A program made the position numbers and the translations under genes. From Deltaproteobacteria bacterium (GTDB lineage Bacteria > Campylobacterota_A > Desulfurellia > JAGGSF01): a stretch of 38,437 nucleotides of DNA. Below, in pieces: positions 1 through 8,194 of this stretch. Position 1 is the stretch's first letter, and each line of letters begins with the position of its first letter. Below the pieces are notes generated by a model. It was not told the DNA's origin and did no database searches. It saw only the letters and a list, made by a program, of their open reading frames with translations. The stretch covers positions 1 through 38,437 of the forward strand of contig JAGGSB010000080.1 of the NCBI GenBank assembly GCA_021159305.1, given 5' to 3'.

Positions 1-12
1 GATAGATTTTTC

Positions 13-41
13 TTGCTTTTCTTTTAAAAAGCGAATATTAT
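13..41 (+). promoter_or_regulatory. Sigma70-type promoter for the RRM gene
   Basis: A TTGCTT box (13-18) and a TATTAT box (36-41) are separated by 17 bases. Transcription would start near 48. A GGAGGG ribosome binding site at 63-68 precedes the ATG at 72. This is a motif match only. Confidence 0.5.
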
Positions 42-71
42 CTTAGCGATAGAAACTTTTTTGGAGGGAAA

Positions 72-326
72 ATGAAGACCAGTAAGTTGTATGTCGGCAA
101 CCTCAGTTACAGGACAACAGAGGAAACCGTAAGGGATACCTTTGCACAGTATGGAAATGTAGTCTCTGTGAGAGTATTCGAAGGTAAGGGATTTGGATTT
201 GTAGAAATGGGCACTATTGAAGAAGCCGAAGCAGCAAAAGAAGCACTAAATGAAACAGATTTAGAGGGAAGAAATATCAGGGTAGATGAAGCAAGGCCCC
301 GTCAGGAAAGACCATATCGCAGATAG
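72..326 (+). CDS. Small RRM-domain RNA-binding protein
   Basis: An 84-residue protein that is essentially a single RNA recognition motif. RNP2 (LYVGNL) is at residues 6-11 and RNP1 (KGFGFVEM) at 39-46. The aromatic residues that stack on RNA bases in this fold (Tyr7, Phe41, Phe43) are present. A short Arg/Pro-rich tail (residues 75-84) replaces the longer Gly-rich tail of cyanobacterial and eukaryotic relatives. Bacterial single-RRM proteins of this size bind single-stranded RNA and are often linked to cold or stress responses; the RNA target here is unknown. The gene stands alone behind its own promoter, has a strong GGAGGG site, and converges with mazG, whose stop lies 20 bases away. No terminator hairpin is seen between them. 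Confidence 0.93.
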   Translation: MKTSKLYVGNLSYRTTEETVRDTFAQYGNVVSVRVFEGKGFGFVEMGTIEEAEAAKEALNETDLEGRNIRVDEARPRQERPYRR

Positions 327-346
327 AATAATTTTTAATAAAAAAA

Positions 347-1126
347 TTAAATAGATTTCGCTTTCTCATAAAGCTCTTCTACTGTCTGGCGGTTTAACTG
401 TTCCAATTCTTTCCCATGTAGTTTGCGTGCCATTTCTTCCGCCTTTTTAACACGGTCGGCGAATTTTTCTATCGTTTTGTTCAGTGCTCTATGCGGATCG
501 ATATCTTCTTTGCGAGCGATGTTTGCTACTGTAAACAAAACATCTCCCAACTCTTCTTCTCTATCCTCAGCCTTTGCGTATTTCAGCTCTTTTATTTCCT
601 CGTCCAATTTAGAAAAAACATCTTCTAAGGTATCCCAATCCAGCTTTTCCTGTGCGACCTTTTCACCTACACGATAAGCTTTAATCAAAGCAGGGAGATG
701 CTTGGGCACACCTTCAAGCACGGATTTCGTTTCCTTTTCTTTTTTCTTCAATGCTTCCCAGTTTTTCAAAACATCCTTCACTCCTGTTACTTTTACATTA
801 CCAAATACATGAGGATGTCTGTAGACAATCTTTTGAGAAATGGCATCTATCACATCTTCTATGTCAAATTTATTCTCTTCCTTTGCCATCTGCGCATGAA
901 AAACAACCTGTAGTAAAACATCACCCAATTCTTCCTTTAATTCTGAAAATTCTTCACACTCAATGGCATCTATTACCTCATATACCTCTTCAATAAAGTT
1001 TTTCTCCACAGATTTGTGTGTTTGTACCTTATCCCAGGGACAACCATTTTCTCCTCTCAATCTTTCTACTATTTCTACAAATTCTACAAATGCCTTTGCT
1101 ATTCTATCTTTCTTGGATGTATCCAT
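347..1126 (-). CDS. mazG: MazG nucleoside triphosphate pyrophosphohydrolase
   Basis: Hydrolyses (d)NTPs to the monophosphate and pyrophosphate, which in other bacteria limits misincorporation and tunes nucleotide and ppGpp pools. At about 259 residues it has the usual two-domain length. The N-terminal half carries the Mg-binding acidic pairs EEVYE (about residues 47-51) and EELGD (65-69), and the sequence after GENGCPWD is typical of the family. The C-terminal half repeats the acidic helix (EEELGDVLF, near residue 200). The ATG at 1126 is preferred over the in-frame TTG at 1132. It overlaps the 3' end of the radical SAM gene by 23 bases, so the two are probably translationally coupled. Last gene of the hldD-like/radical SAM/mazG operon. 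Confidence 0.95.
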   Translation of the reverse strand: MDTSKKDRIAKAFVEFVEIVERLRGENGCPWDKVQTHKSVEKNFIEEVYEVIDAIECEEFSELKEELGDVLLQVVFHAQMAKEENKFDIEDVIDAISQKIVYRHPHVFGNVKVTGVKDVLKNWEALKKKEKETKSVLEGVPKHLPALIKAYRVGEKVAQEKLDWDTLEDVFSKLDEEIKELKYAKAEDREEELGDVLFTVANIARKEDIDPHRALNKTIEKFADRVKKAEEMARKLHGKELEQLNRQTVEELYEKAKSI

Positions 1127-1976
1127 TTTCAAACCCCAAATTAAAAAATGTCTCTTTCACTTCTTCCCATTCTTCTTCTGTAATTTTTCTGTTTATCTCA
1201 GGGAATTCAGCTGCCCTGTAAGCAGGAAAATACTGACTCATTAAAGAAATGTAGCTGCTTTTTGACAGATTTTCTCTTATCCAATCAAGTATCTTTTTAA
1301 CCTGACGGGCAAGGGAAGGCAAAACCAATATCCTTATTAAAAGTCCTTTATATGCAATATTATCCTTCGTCTTTAAATCTCCAACCTGCTCATACATCTT
1401 TTTCAATGCCTTTTTTGCCACATCTGGATAATCAAAAGCATTGGAATATTTTTTTGCCACATTGTTGTCAAAATATCTAAAATCCGCCAGATAGATGTCC
1501 ACAAGACCTTCTAAAAGGTCAATAACCTCTTCTTTGTCATAAGAAGAGGTATTGTAAACAATAGGAATATGTAGTCCTCTTTTACGAGAGAGAAATATAG
1601 CCTCTGCTACATTGTGAACAACATGAGAAGGGGTAACGAAATTTATATTGTGCGCACCACTTCTTTGAAGGTGAAGTATTGTATCCACCAATTCATCTAC
1701 TGTAATTTCCCTTCCTGTATTTCGCAACTGAGAAATGGGATAATTCTGGCAATAAACACAAGCCATATTGCAGCCTACAAAGAATATAGTGCCAGAACCA
1801 TTTACTCCAGAGATGGGCGGCTCTTCCCCCAAATGCAAGGTTGCACTGGCTACCACAGGACTCCATCCTATGCCGCAAAAACCTTTTTTTTCATTTTCTC
1901 TGTCTGTTTTACATTCTCTGGGGCAAAGGATACATGTCTTTGCCATATTCTTCAGTTTCTCAATTCTTTCTCTCAT
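1104..1976 (-). CDS. Radical SAM protein, PflA/PflX-like (COG1313 type)
   Basis: A radical S-adenosylmethionine enzyme related to pyruvate formate-lyase activating proteins. The [4Fe-4S]/SAM motif C-x3-C-x2-C is at Cys69, Cys73 and Cys76 (CNMACVYC). An N-terminal cysteine cluster (Cys15, Cys18, Cys22, Cys34) looks able to hold a second metal or cluster, as in COG1313 members. The length of 290 residues is normal. No glycyl radical enzyme is encoded nearby, so the substrate cannot be inferred and naming it a PflA would be unsafe. The ATG at 1976 is chosen; a TTG one codon upstream is also open. It overlaps the hldD-like gene by 17 bases and mazG by 23, implying co-transcription. Confidence 0.88.
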   Translation of the reverse strand: MRERIEKLKNMAKTCILCPRECKTDRENEKKGFCGIGWSPVVASATLHLGEEPPISGVNGSGTIFFVGCNMACVYCQNYPISQLRNTGREITVDELVDTILHLQRSGAHNINFVTPSHVVHNVAEAIFLSRKRGLHIPIVYNTSSYDKEEVIDLLEGLVDIYLADFRYFDNNVAKKYSNAFDYPDVAKKALKKMYEQVGDLKTKDNIAYKGLLIRILVLPSLARQVKKILDWIRENLSKSSYISLMSQYFPAYRAAEFPEINRKITEEEWEEVKETFFNLGFENGYIQER

Positions 1977-2874
1977 CAATAAAACCTATTTTCCTTAAAT
2001 AATCTTTTATTCCTTCTCTTATATTGTAAAAAGCGGAGAAATTTAATTCTTGTTTTGTTTTTTTCATGTCTGCCAATGTTTCGCACTGATAAAATCTTTC
2101 ATAGGGATTGTCAATATATGTTGTTTCCTTATTTGCCTGCAAAAGTTTATTGAGAATCTCTACAACTTCATTAAATGTAGTTTTTTCACCCGTTCCTACA
2201 TTGAATATCCCTTTTGCATTTGATCTCATGGCCACAATATTTGCTTCTACCACATCAAAAACATAGATAAAATCTCTAAACTGCTCACCATATTTGAATA
2301 ATTTAGGATTTTTTCCTTCCTTTATCTGATGTGCAAGTTGCAATATCATACTAGAGGCTTTGCCTTTATGCTCTTCATGTGGACCATAAACATTAAAATA
2401 CCTCAAACCTATAATATCTGTTCCTCTTTCTATTTCCCTTAAGGCAATTAAATCCATCATATACTTAGAAAATGCATAGGCATTTAAGGGTTTTGCCCTT
2501 TGTTCCTCTTTCATAGGAACTTCTCCCTTACCATAAACACCCGCACTGGTAGCGTAGACAAGCTTTGTATTATTCTTTCTGCAAAACTCCATTATTTTTT
2601 TAAAACCGTCCACATTGTTTCTCAACATCTCTTTATCATCTTTAAAAGTGGTATCAGTATTGGATGCCTCATGAAAAACCACATCCATTTTTTTACCAAT
2701 GTTTATCTCTTCTTTAGATACATCTAATTTGATTACCTCTCCTCTAAATCCTTTTAAATTATTAAGATTTGCAGAAATGAAATTATCCACTACATAAACT
2801 TGAGCTAAATCCTGCAATTTTAAGGCTAATTGAGAACCGATAAACCCTGCCCCGCCTGTAATTAGAACATTCAT
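1960..2874 (-). CDS. NAD(P)-dependent sugar-nucleotide epimerase, HldD-like
   Basis: Extended short-chain dehydrogenase of the sugar epimerase type. The Rossmann motif GGAGFIG is at residues 7-13 and the catalytic Tyr-x3-Lys at Tyr133/Lys137, with Ser110 upstream. The stretch RYFNVYGPHE followed by HKGKASS and later FRDFIYVFDV closely resembles ADP-L-glycero-D-manno-heptose 6-epimerase (HldD/RfaD), which makes the heptose of LPS inner core; no other heptose gene lies in the window, so the substrate is inferred. The ORF opens at 2886, but the ATG at 2874 has a GGGAGGG site just upstream and starts directly with the Rossmann strand, so 304 residues is preferred. First gene of a three-gene operon. 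Confidence 0.9.
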   Translation of the reverse strand: MNVLITGGAGFIGSQLALKLQDLAQVYVVDNFISANLNNLKGFRGEVIKLDVSKEEINIGKKMDVVFHEASNTDTTFKDDKEMLRNNVDGFKKIMEFCRKNNTKLVYATSAGVYGKGEVPMKEEQRAKPLNAYAFSKYMMDLIALREIERGTDIIGLRYFNVYGPHEEHKGKASSMILQLAHQIKEGKNPKLFKYGEQFRDFIYVFDVVEANIVAMRSNAKGIFNVGTGEKTTFNEVVEILNKLLQANKETTYIDNPYERFYQCETLADMKKTKQELNFSAFYNIREGIKDYLRKIGFIDERKN

Positions 2875-2902
2875 TTTCCCTCCCATTCAACAGAATATTC
2901 AA

Positions 2903-2911
2903 ATTATACCA
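2903..2911 (-). promoter_or_regulatory. Extended -10 promoter for the hldD-like operon
   Basis: On the minus strand a TATAAT box (2908-2903) is preceded by TG plus one base (2911-2909), an extended -10 element. No good -35 box is seen, as is common for such promoters. The leader would be about 22 bases and contains the GGGAGGG site. Confidence 0.5.
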
Positions 2912-2914
2912 TAT

Positions 2915-2943
2915 TTGCATAACAAAAGAAAAACAGCTATATT
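2915..2943 (+). promoter_or_regulatory. Promoter for the pyrG operon
   Basis: TTGCAT (2915-2920) and TATATT (2938-2943) are separated by exactly 17 bases. This predicts a leader of about 54 bases ending in a GAGGAG ribosome binding site (about 2990-2995). It lies back to back with the hldD-like promoter. Confidence 0.55.
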
Positions 2944-3003
2944 AATTGCATAGAGTATGAAAATATTAAAAGACAAAATAAAAATATTGAGGAGATATTC
3001 TGC

Positions 3004-4656
3004 ATGAAAAATAGCAATACAAAGTTTATGTTTGTTATGGGTGGTGTTGTATCGTCCTTAGGTAAGGGTATTGCCTCAGCATCCACCGCTTATCTTCTTC
3101 AGTCTAGAGGAATAAACCTTATTATGCTAAAGATTGACCCTTACATAAATGTAGATCCCGGAACAATGAATCCGTATCAGCATGGTGAAGTTTATGTTTT
3201 GGATGATGGTGCAGAAACAGACCTGGATTTAGGACACTATGAACGATACACAAACCTTACCCTCACTCAAAAAAACAACTTTACTTCAGGACAGATATAT
3301 CAAACCGTAATCACAAAAGAGAGAAGAGGAGATTACCTGGGAAAAACCGTCCAGGTAGTGCCACATATTACAGATGAAATAAAAAAAAGAATTTTTGATG
3401 TAGCAGAAGGAAAAGACCTGATAATAGTAGAAATCGGCGGCACAATTGGAGACATTGAAGGACAACCATTTATAGAGGCAATCAGACAAATGCGGTTTGA
3501 TGTGGGAAGGGAAAACACATTGTATGTTATACTTACACTCATCCCTTATATCAGGGTATCCGGTGAACTAAAAACAAAGCCCACTCAACACAGCGTGAAG
3601 GAATTGCAATCTTTAGGTATTCAACCCGATATCATCTTGTGCAGAACAGAAAAGCCGCTAACAAACGAGATAAAGGGGAAAATTTCCTTATTCTGTAATG
3701 TAGAAAAAGAAGCAGTAATCACTGCCATAGATGTAAAAAATGTATATGAAATACCACTAAAATTCCACCAGGAGGAATTAGAAAACCTTGTCATAAAAAA
3801 ACTAAATTTGAAATGCAATTCTCTTTCCATTGATGAGTGGAAAAAAATGGTGTATCGCATAAAACATCCTAAAGACACAGTAAACATAGCTTTTGTAGGA
3901 AAATACATCAAACTAAAAGAATCATATAAAAGTCTAATAGAGGCATTCGTCCACGCTGGCGCAAAACTCAATGTTCATGTAAATCTGAATTGGGTTGATG
4001 CGGAGCAAATCGATTCATCCAGCACAAAGAATATTTTATCAAACATGGATGGGATGCTTGTTCCAGGGGGCTTTGGTGAAAGAGGAATAGAAGGAAAGAT
4101 CAAAGCCATTAAATATGCTCGTGAAAACAAAGTGCCTTTTTTAGGTATATGCCTGGGTATGCAATGTGCAGTTATTGAATTCGCCAGAGATGTTGCTCAT
4201 CTGAACAATGCGGATTCGGAAGAATTTCGTCCTGAAGCACCACGCAAAATCATCCATTTAGCCAAAAAATGGACAAAAGATGAGAAAATTATTGAAAGAG
4301 ATGAGAAAAGTGAAAAAGGAGGGACAATGCGCCTGGGTGCATATCCCTGCCAGATAAAGAAAGGAACAAAAGCTTATCAAGCTTACAACAAAGAACTAAT
4401 TTATGAAAGACATAGACACCGCTATGAATTTAACAATGATTATCGCAAAGTGCTGGAAGAAAAAGGATTAATCATTTCCGGCGAATCTCCTGATGGCGAG
4501 TTTGTAGAGATTGCCGAAATCAAAAATCATCCTTTCTTTGTGGGCACTCAATTTCACCCTGAATTTAAATCCCGACCCCTTTCTCCCCATCCTCTTATCT
4601 TAGAGTTTGTAAAGAATGCGTATGAAAAGAGAAGAACTAAAGAAAAACATTCATGA
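3004..4656 (+). CDS. pyrG: CTP synthase
   Basis: Converts UTP to CTP with ATP and glutamine, the last step of pyrimidine nucleotide synthesis. At 550 residues it is full length. The N-terminal amidoligase domain opens with GGVVSSLGKG and holds the UTP/ATP-binding signature around MNPYQHGEVYV. The C-terminal class I glutamine amidotransferase domain has GGFGERG, the nucleophile Cys in GICLGMQC, and the His/Glu of the triad in QFHPEF. The ATG at 3004 follows a GAGGAG site. First gene of a four-gene operon; its last 41 bases overlap holA in another frame, an unusually long overlap that suggests coupled translation. Confidence 0.98.
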   Translation: MKNSNTKFMFVMGGVVSSLGKGIASASTAYLLQSRGINLIMLKIDPYINVDPGTMNPYQHGEVYVLDDGAETDLDLGHYERYTNLTLTQKNNFTSGQIYQTVITKERRGDYLGKTVQVVPHITDEIKKRIFDVAEGKDLIIVEIGGTIGDIEGQPFIEAIRQMRFDVGRENTLYVILTLIPYIRVSGELKTKPTQHSVKELQSLGIQPDIILCRTEKPLTNEIKGKISLFCNVEKEAVITAIDVKNVYEIPLKFHQEELENLVIKKLNLKCNSLSIDEWKKMVYRIKHPKDTVNIAFVGKYIKLKESYKSLIEAFVHAGAKLNVHVNLNWVDAEQIDSSSTKNILSNMDGMLVPGGFGERGIEGKIKAIKYARENKVPFLGICLGMQCAVIEFARDVAHLNNADSEEFRPEAPRKIIHLAKKWTKDEKIIERDEKSEKGGTMRLGAYPCQIKKGTKAYQAYNKELIYERHRHRYEFNNDYRKVLEEKGLIISGESPDGEFVEIAEIKNHPFFVGTQFHPEFKSRPLSPHPLILEFVKNAYEKRRTKEKHS

Positions 4657-5539
4657 TGGAAATATAGAGAATTTCTACATATTCTGCGGCTCAATAGATT
4701 GGCTGAAAAAAATATACATCAAGAGATTAGAAGAAGCATTTTTAGGAAAAGATAAAAAATGTGAAAAGATAGAGCTGCAAAATGAAGAAGAATGGGAAAA
4801 TATAAAGAATGACCTCTCCTCCAGCTCTTTATTTTCTCACCATCAGATCTTTCACATCATTATGAATTTTCCCATAAAAAAACTTTCCCCCATCCATTCC
4901 AAAAACCTCATTTTAATCGATACGGAAAAGTGTCTCCCTACATTTGATAAAAAATATACTGTACCTATGGAGAAAATTGGAAATGATGAATTGATAAAAT
5001 ATATCGAATATGTGTTCTCCAAATATAAAAAGAGCTTCAATGCTCAGCTACCGCAGTATATTGTGGATAACTTACCAGACCCTGCTTTTTTAGAAAAATT
5101 CTTAGAAAAATTAATACTATATATGGGTGAAGAAAAAGATATAGTCCGCAACACTGTAGATACATTTCTATCATTTGCCCCTCAGACCACTGCTTTAAAT
5201 GTAATTCAAGCCATCTTAGACAAAGATTTACCCCGAACATTAAGCGAAATAGACAACCTCTCTTTCCTTGATATACATCCCTCCATATTGGTTGCTACTG
5301 CCGCTACAATTTTTTCCCGTATAGTAATATGCAAGGTGGCAAGCATAGAAGAAATTAAACATATGAAAGACGGATGGAAAATTTTGAAATATAAAAGAAA
5401 AGCTGATAAGATAAGCCTGGATGAACTAACAAAGCTTGTCTTGATTTTTTATGATTTTGACCTGTTTTTAAAGAAAACAGGAGAAAAAGGAGCTTACTCA
5501 ATTTTGAAGGGGATGCTCATAAAATGGATAAGTACATAA
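4616..5539 (+). CDS. holA: DNA polymerase III delta subunit (clamp-loader wrench)
   Basis: Likely the delta subunit of the clamp-loader complex, which opens the beta sliding clamp. The evidence is the overall pattern: about 307 residues, an N-terminal segment (residues 18-40) of the form FYIFCGSIDWLKKIYIKRLEEAF that corresponds to the family's 'fly-nucleic-acid hook' strand and helix, an AAA+-like middle without a Walker A motif, and a C-terminal helical domain ending in ILKGMLIKW. Delta subunits are divergent, so conservation is weak but consistent. The ATG at 4616 lies inside pyrG; a second ATG two codons later is equally possible. It overlaps the GH57 gene by 16 bases. Confidence 0.82.
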   Translation: MRMKREELKKNIHDGNIENFYIFCGSIDWLKKIYIKRLEEAFLGKDKKCEKIELQNEEEWENIKNDLSSSSLFSHHQIFHIIMNFPIKKLSPIHSKNLILIDTEKCLPTFDKKYTVPMEKIGNDELIKYIEYVFSKYKKSFNAQLPQYIVDNLPDPAFLEKFLEKLILYMGEEKDIVRNTVDTFLSFAPQTTALNVIQAILDKDLPRTLSEIDNLSFLDIHPSILVATAATIFSRIVICKVASIEEIKHMKDGWKILKYKRKADKISLDELTKLVLIFYDFDLFLKKTGEKGAYSILKGMLIKWIST

Positions 5540-7512
5540 ATTTTGTCTTCATCGTGCACAATCATCAACCAGTGGGAAACTTTGAATCTACACTGAATGA
5601 AGCCTTTGAAAAAGCATACCGACCATTTATAGAAAGCCTGTATAATCATCCATCCATAAGAGTAGGGTTGCATTTCTCGGGCTACCTCCTTCAGTGGATA
5701 TGCGAGAAAAAACCGCAATTTATAGAGAAAATCAAGGAACTTATACGCATAAAACAGGTAGAGATATTGGGAGGAACAATCTATGAAGCTGTTTTCTCTT
5801 CTATAGATGAATTTTCTCAAAGAAAACAGATTCAAAAAATGAATAATCTTATAAACAATGTATTCCATGTAAAGCCGGAGGGAATGTGGATTGCTGAAAG
5901 AGCATGGGAACCCCATATAGTTTCGGCTATCGCCAAAGAAGGCATAAAATACACCATTGTAGATGATATACACCTGAGGAGAAGTGGTATGGAAGAAAAA
6001 GATATTGCCAGAGGCTATTTCATCACAGAACATGAAGGGAATTCCCTGTTTATATTTGCAGGAAATGAAAACCTGAGATATTCCATACCATTTAAGTTGC
6101 CTCATGAAACATCCTCTTATTTAAATTCCTTTACAAAAGATTCTTTGTTGGTATTTGCAGATGATGGAGAAAAATTCGGGATATGGCCGGGAACACACAA
6201 ATGGGTATACGAAGAGAAATGGCTGGAAAGATTCTGGCAAGAGATAGAAAGCTGCTCCTGGATAAAAATGGTTTTGCCTAACGAAATAATAAAGAGAAAA
6301 AAACCGCAAAAACTTATATACCTTCCTGCCTGTTCCTATAGAGAGATGGATGAATGGGTAATTCTTACGAAAGGACAAGAAATATACAGCAGACTAACAG
6401 AAACATTAAAGAAAATGAATATGTATGAAGAATGTAAACCATTCATAGCAGGTGGAATGTGGAGGAATTTTTTCTCCAAGTATGAAGAATCAAACAATAT
6501 GGACAAAAGATGTTTATATGCAGTAGAAAAATATAAGAGCCATCCAAGAGAAAATGCTCTGGATTATATTCTGCGTGCTCAATGTAACGATGCTTATTGG
6601 CATGGCGTATTCGGAGGATTATATCTGCCGCATTTGAGAGATGCCATATACAGAAACATCATTCAGGGAGAAAATCTTTTGAATCAAAAACAGGAAATAA
6701 TCATCAGGGACATGGACAAAGACGGATACGAAGAAGCAATTATGGGAAATGAACACTATAATCTATACATAAAGCCCCGCTATGGAGCAGCATTATACGA
6801 ATGGGACATAAAAAAGAAGGCATTTAATATTCAAAATACATTGAGAAGATACAAAGAGGCATATCATAAAAAAATATACTACACTGGAAAAGATGGGGAA
6901 CATAAAAGCATACACGAACAGGTAGCGGCTAAAGAAGAAGGGTTGAAAGAATACCTTATCTACGACCGTCGGCATAGATATTCATTTATTGAACACCTAT
7001 CGAATGATATAAACGAAGAAGAGGTCTACAGAGACAACTTTTATTCCCGGACCACATATAACCCATGTTCTTTGATTAAAAGAGAAAATTCATCTCTGAC
7101 ATTCCTATCACCATTGCACAAAATAGAGAAAACCTATACTCTTTCCGGTAGAAAAATCATTGTTCATTATAAAATGAATGAAACAGAAAATATGCCCTTT
7201 TTGTTTGTTGAACTCAACCTTACCTTGCTTACCGACAAAACAGAGGATAGATACTTTACAGTGGATGAAAAGAGATATCCGATGAATTACAGGGGTAAAT
7301 TTTCTCATGTAGAGTCTTTTACATTATTTGATGAATGGCAAAAGATAACACTGAATTTCGAAATTCAAGCAGATAAGTTTATCACAGCCCCCATCTACAC
7401 CGTATCATTGTCTGAAGAAGGATTTGAAAAGCTGTATCAGGAAACAACATTTATGATCGGATGGAAATTGCCATTTAAGGAAAAAAATATTATTATAACG
7501 GGGAAATGGTAG
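5524..7512 (+). CDS. Glycoside hydrolase family 57 (4-alpha-glucanotransferase/alpha-amylase type)
   Basis: A retaining alpha-glucan enzyme of about 662 residues, the length of the Thermococcus litoralis 4-alpha-glucanotransferase and Pyrococcus amylase. The GH57 regions are visible in order: HNHQP (residues 12-16), the EILGGTIYE region (80-88), WIAERAWEP with the nucleophile Glu125, and FADDGEKFGIWP with the acid/base Asp214. These positions match the characterised Thermococcus enzyme closely (Glu123, Asp214). The region after about residue 300 corresponds to the DUF1925/DUF1926 beta-rich domains. No signal peptide is present, so it acts on cytoplasmic glucan, probably glycogen or maltodextrin. 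No other glycogen gene is nearby. Sequence alone does not separate amylase from transferase activity. Confidence 0.93.
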   Translation: MDKYINFVFIVHNHQPVGNFESTLNEAFEKAYRPFIESLYNHPSIRVGLHFSGYLLQWICEKKPQFIEKIKELIRIKQVEILGGTIYEAVFSSIDEFSQRKQIQKMNNLINNVFHVKPEGMWIAERAWEPHIVSAIAKEGIKYTIVDDIHLRRSGMEEKDIARGYFITEHEGNSLFIFAGNENLRYSIPFKLPHETSSYLNSFTKDSLLVFADDGEKFGIWPGTHKWVYEEKWLERFWQEIESCSWIKMVLPNEIIKRKKPQKLIYLPACSYREMDEWVILTKGQEIYSRLTETLKKMNMYEECKPFIAGGMWRNFFSKYEESNNMDKRCLYAVEKYKSHPRENALDYILRAQCNDAYWHGVFGGLYLPHLRDAIYRNIIQGENLLNQKQEIIIRDMDKDGYEEAIMGNEHYNLYIKPRYGAALYEWDIKKKAFNIQNTLRRYKEAYHKKIYYTGKDGEHKSIHEQVAAKEEGLKEYLIYDRRHRYSFIEHLSNDINEEEVYRDNFYSRTTYNPCSLIKRENSSLTFLSPLHKIEKTYTLSGRKIIVHYKMNETENMPFLFVELNLTLLTDKTEDRYFTVDEKRYPMNYRGKFSHVESFTLFDEWQKITLNFEIQADKFITAPIYTVSLSEEGFEKLYQETTFMIGWKLPFKEKNIIITGKW

Positions 7513-7913
7513 AGAAAATAGATGTAATCACCCATAAATCAAGAGAACTTATAGATATTACACCTCATATTGAGAAAATAGTTGAAAAAACTAAAATAAG
7601 AGAAGGCATTGTCATTCTATATGTTCCCCATACTACCGCTGGCTTGATCATCAACGAAGGCGCAGATCCTGCGGTAAGAGATGACATATTAAATACACTT
7701 TCCTATCTTATTCCTCGTAACAAGAATTACAAACATCTGGAAGGAAATGCCGATGCCCATATTCAAAGTTCTGTCATTGGATGTGAAAAAACAATATTTA
7801 TAGAAAACGGAACAATACTTTTGGGAAGATGGCAAGCGATATTCTTCGCCGAATTCGATGGACCAAGGCAAAGGGAAGTCTATATCAAAATCGTTGAAAC
7901 ATCAAAACATTAA
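7506..7913 (+). CDS. YjbQ/UPF0047 family protein
   Basis: A 135-residue protein of the UPF0047/YjbQ family (COG0432), annotated in some databases as secondary thiamine-phosphate synthase. The family landmarks are PHTTAGLIINEGADP (about residues 39-53), the GNADAHIQSS segment with conserved His, and ENGTILLGRWQ followed by FFAEFDGPR near the C-terminus. Members form small trimeric barrels; the thiamine role rests on weak complementation evidence, so the physiological function should be treated as open. It overlaps the stop of the GH57 gene by 7 bases and ends the pyrG operon. A palindromic repeat block begins 4 bases after its stop codon. Confidence 0.9.
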   Translation: MVEKIDVITHKSRELIDITPHIEKIVEKTKIREGIVILYVPHTTAGLIINEGADPAVRDDILNTLSYLIPRNKNYKHLEGNADAHIQSSVIGCEKTIFIENGTILLGRWQAIFFAEFDGPRQREVYIKIVETSKH

Positions 7914-7916
7914 ATA

Positions 7917-8150
7917 ACCCCGCCGTTTGCTGTGGGGTATCATTAGATGTCATTCCGCCCCGCATCGGTGTGCGGGGTAATATTCTTTCCTTCTGTCATT
8001 CCGTGCCTGACACGGAATCTGGAAAGAATATTAGCCTCTGGATTCCCGTTTTCACGGGAATGACACAAAACAAAGATTTGGTCGTAAAAACTGGAGGTTT
8101 TTATGACACAAATCGCAACTTTGGTCGTAAAAACTGGAGGTTTTTACGAC
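7917..8150. repeat. Mosaic palindromic repeat, family 1 copy A
   Basis: A chain of hairpins fills this gap. The segments are: a CCCC/GGGG hairpin (7917-7938); CCCCGCA/TGCGGGG (7958-7977); a 13-base inverted repeat (7978-7990 with 8021-8033) enclosing ATTCCGTG-CCTGA-CACGGAAT (7998-8018); ATTCCC-N8-GGGAAT (8042-8061); and two 27-base hairpins with arms GTCGTAAAAAC/GTTTTTACGAC and loop TGGAG (8081-8107, one mismatch; 8124-8150, perfect) spaced 43 bases apart. The block is markedly more GC-rich than its surroundings at its left end. It matches copies at 13.3 kb and 38.1 kb in architecture. The ATTCCC-N8-GGGAAT unit has the same form as the Neisseria dRS3 repeat, but homology is not implied. Confidence 0.9.
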
Positions 8151-8194
8151 ACAAAACGCGGCAAGCTGCGGGGAATTAACCCTACTATATGTAA

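Noticed and set aside
423-677. Plus-strand ORF opposite mazG, and similar long antisense ORFs elsewhere
   Set aside because: They lie fully opposite well-supported genes, lack ribosome binding sites and have unnatural Ser/Phe-rich compositions.
1104-1976. Pyruvate formate-lyase activating enzyme
   Set aside because: The cysteine motif fits, but the family is the broader COG1313 group and no glycyl radical enzyme lies nearby.
7917-8150. Insertion sequence or attachment site
   Set aside because: No transposase or integrase gene, and no clear target duplication flanks the block; likeness to the dRS3 pattern alone is not enough.
7970-8179. 69-codon ORF in the repeat block
   Set aside because: It is made entirely of repeat sequence, in a frame that changes between copies, and has no ribosome binding site.
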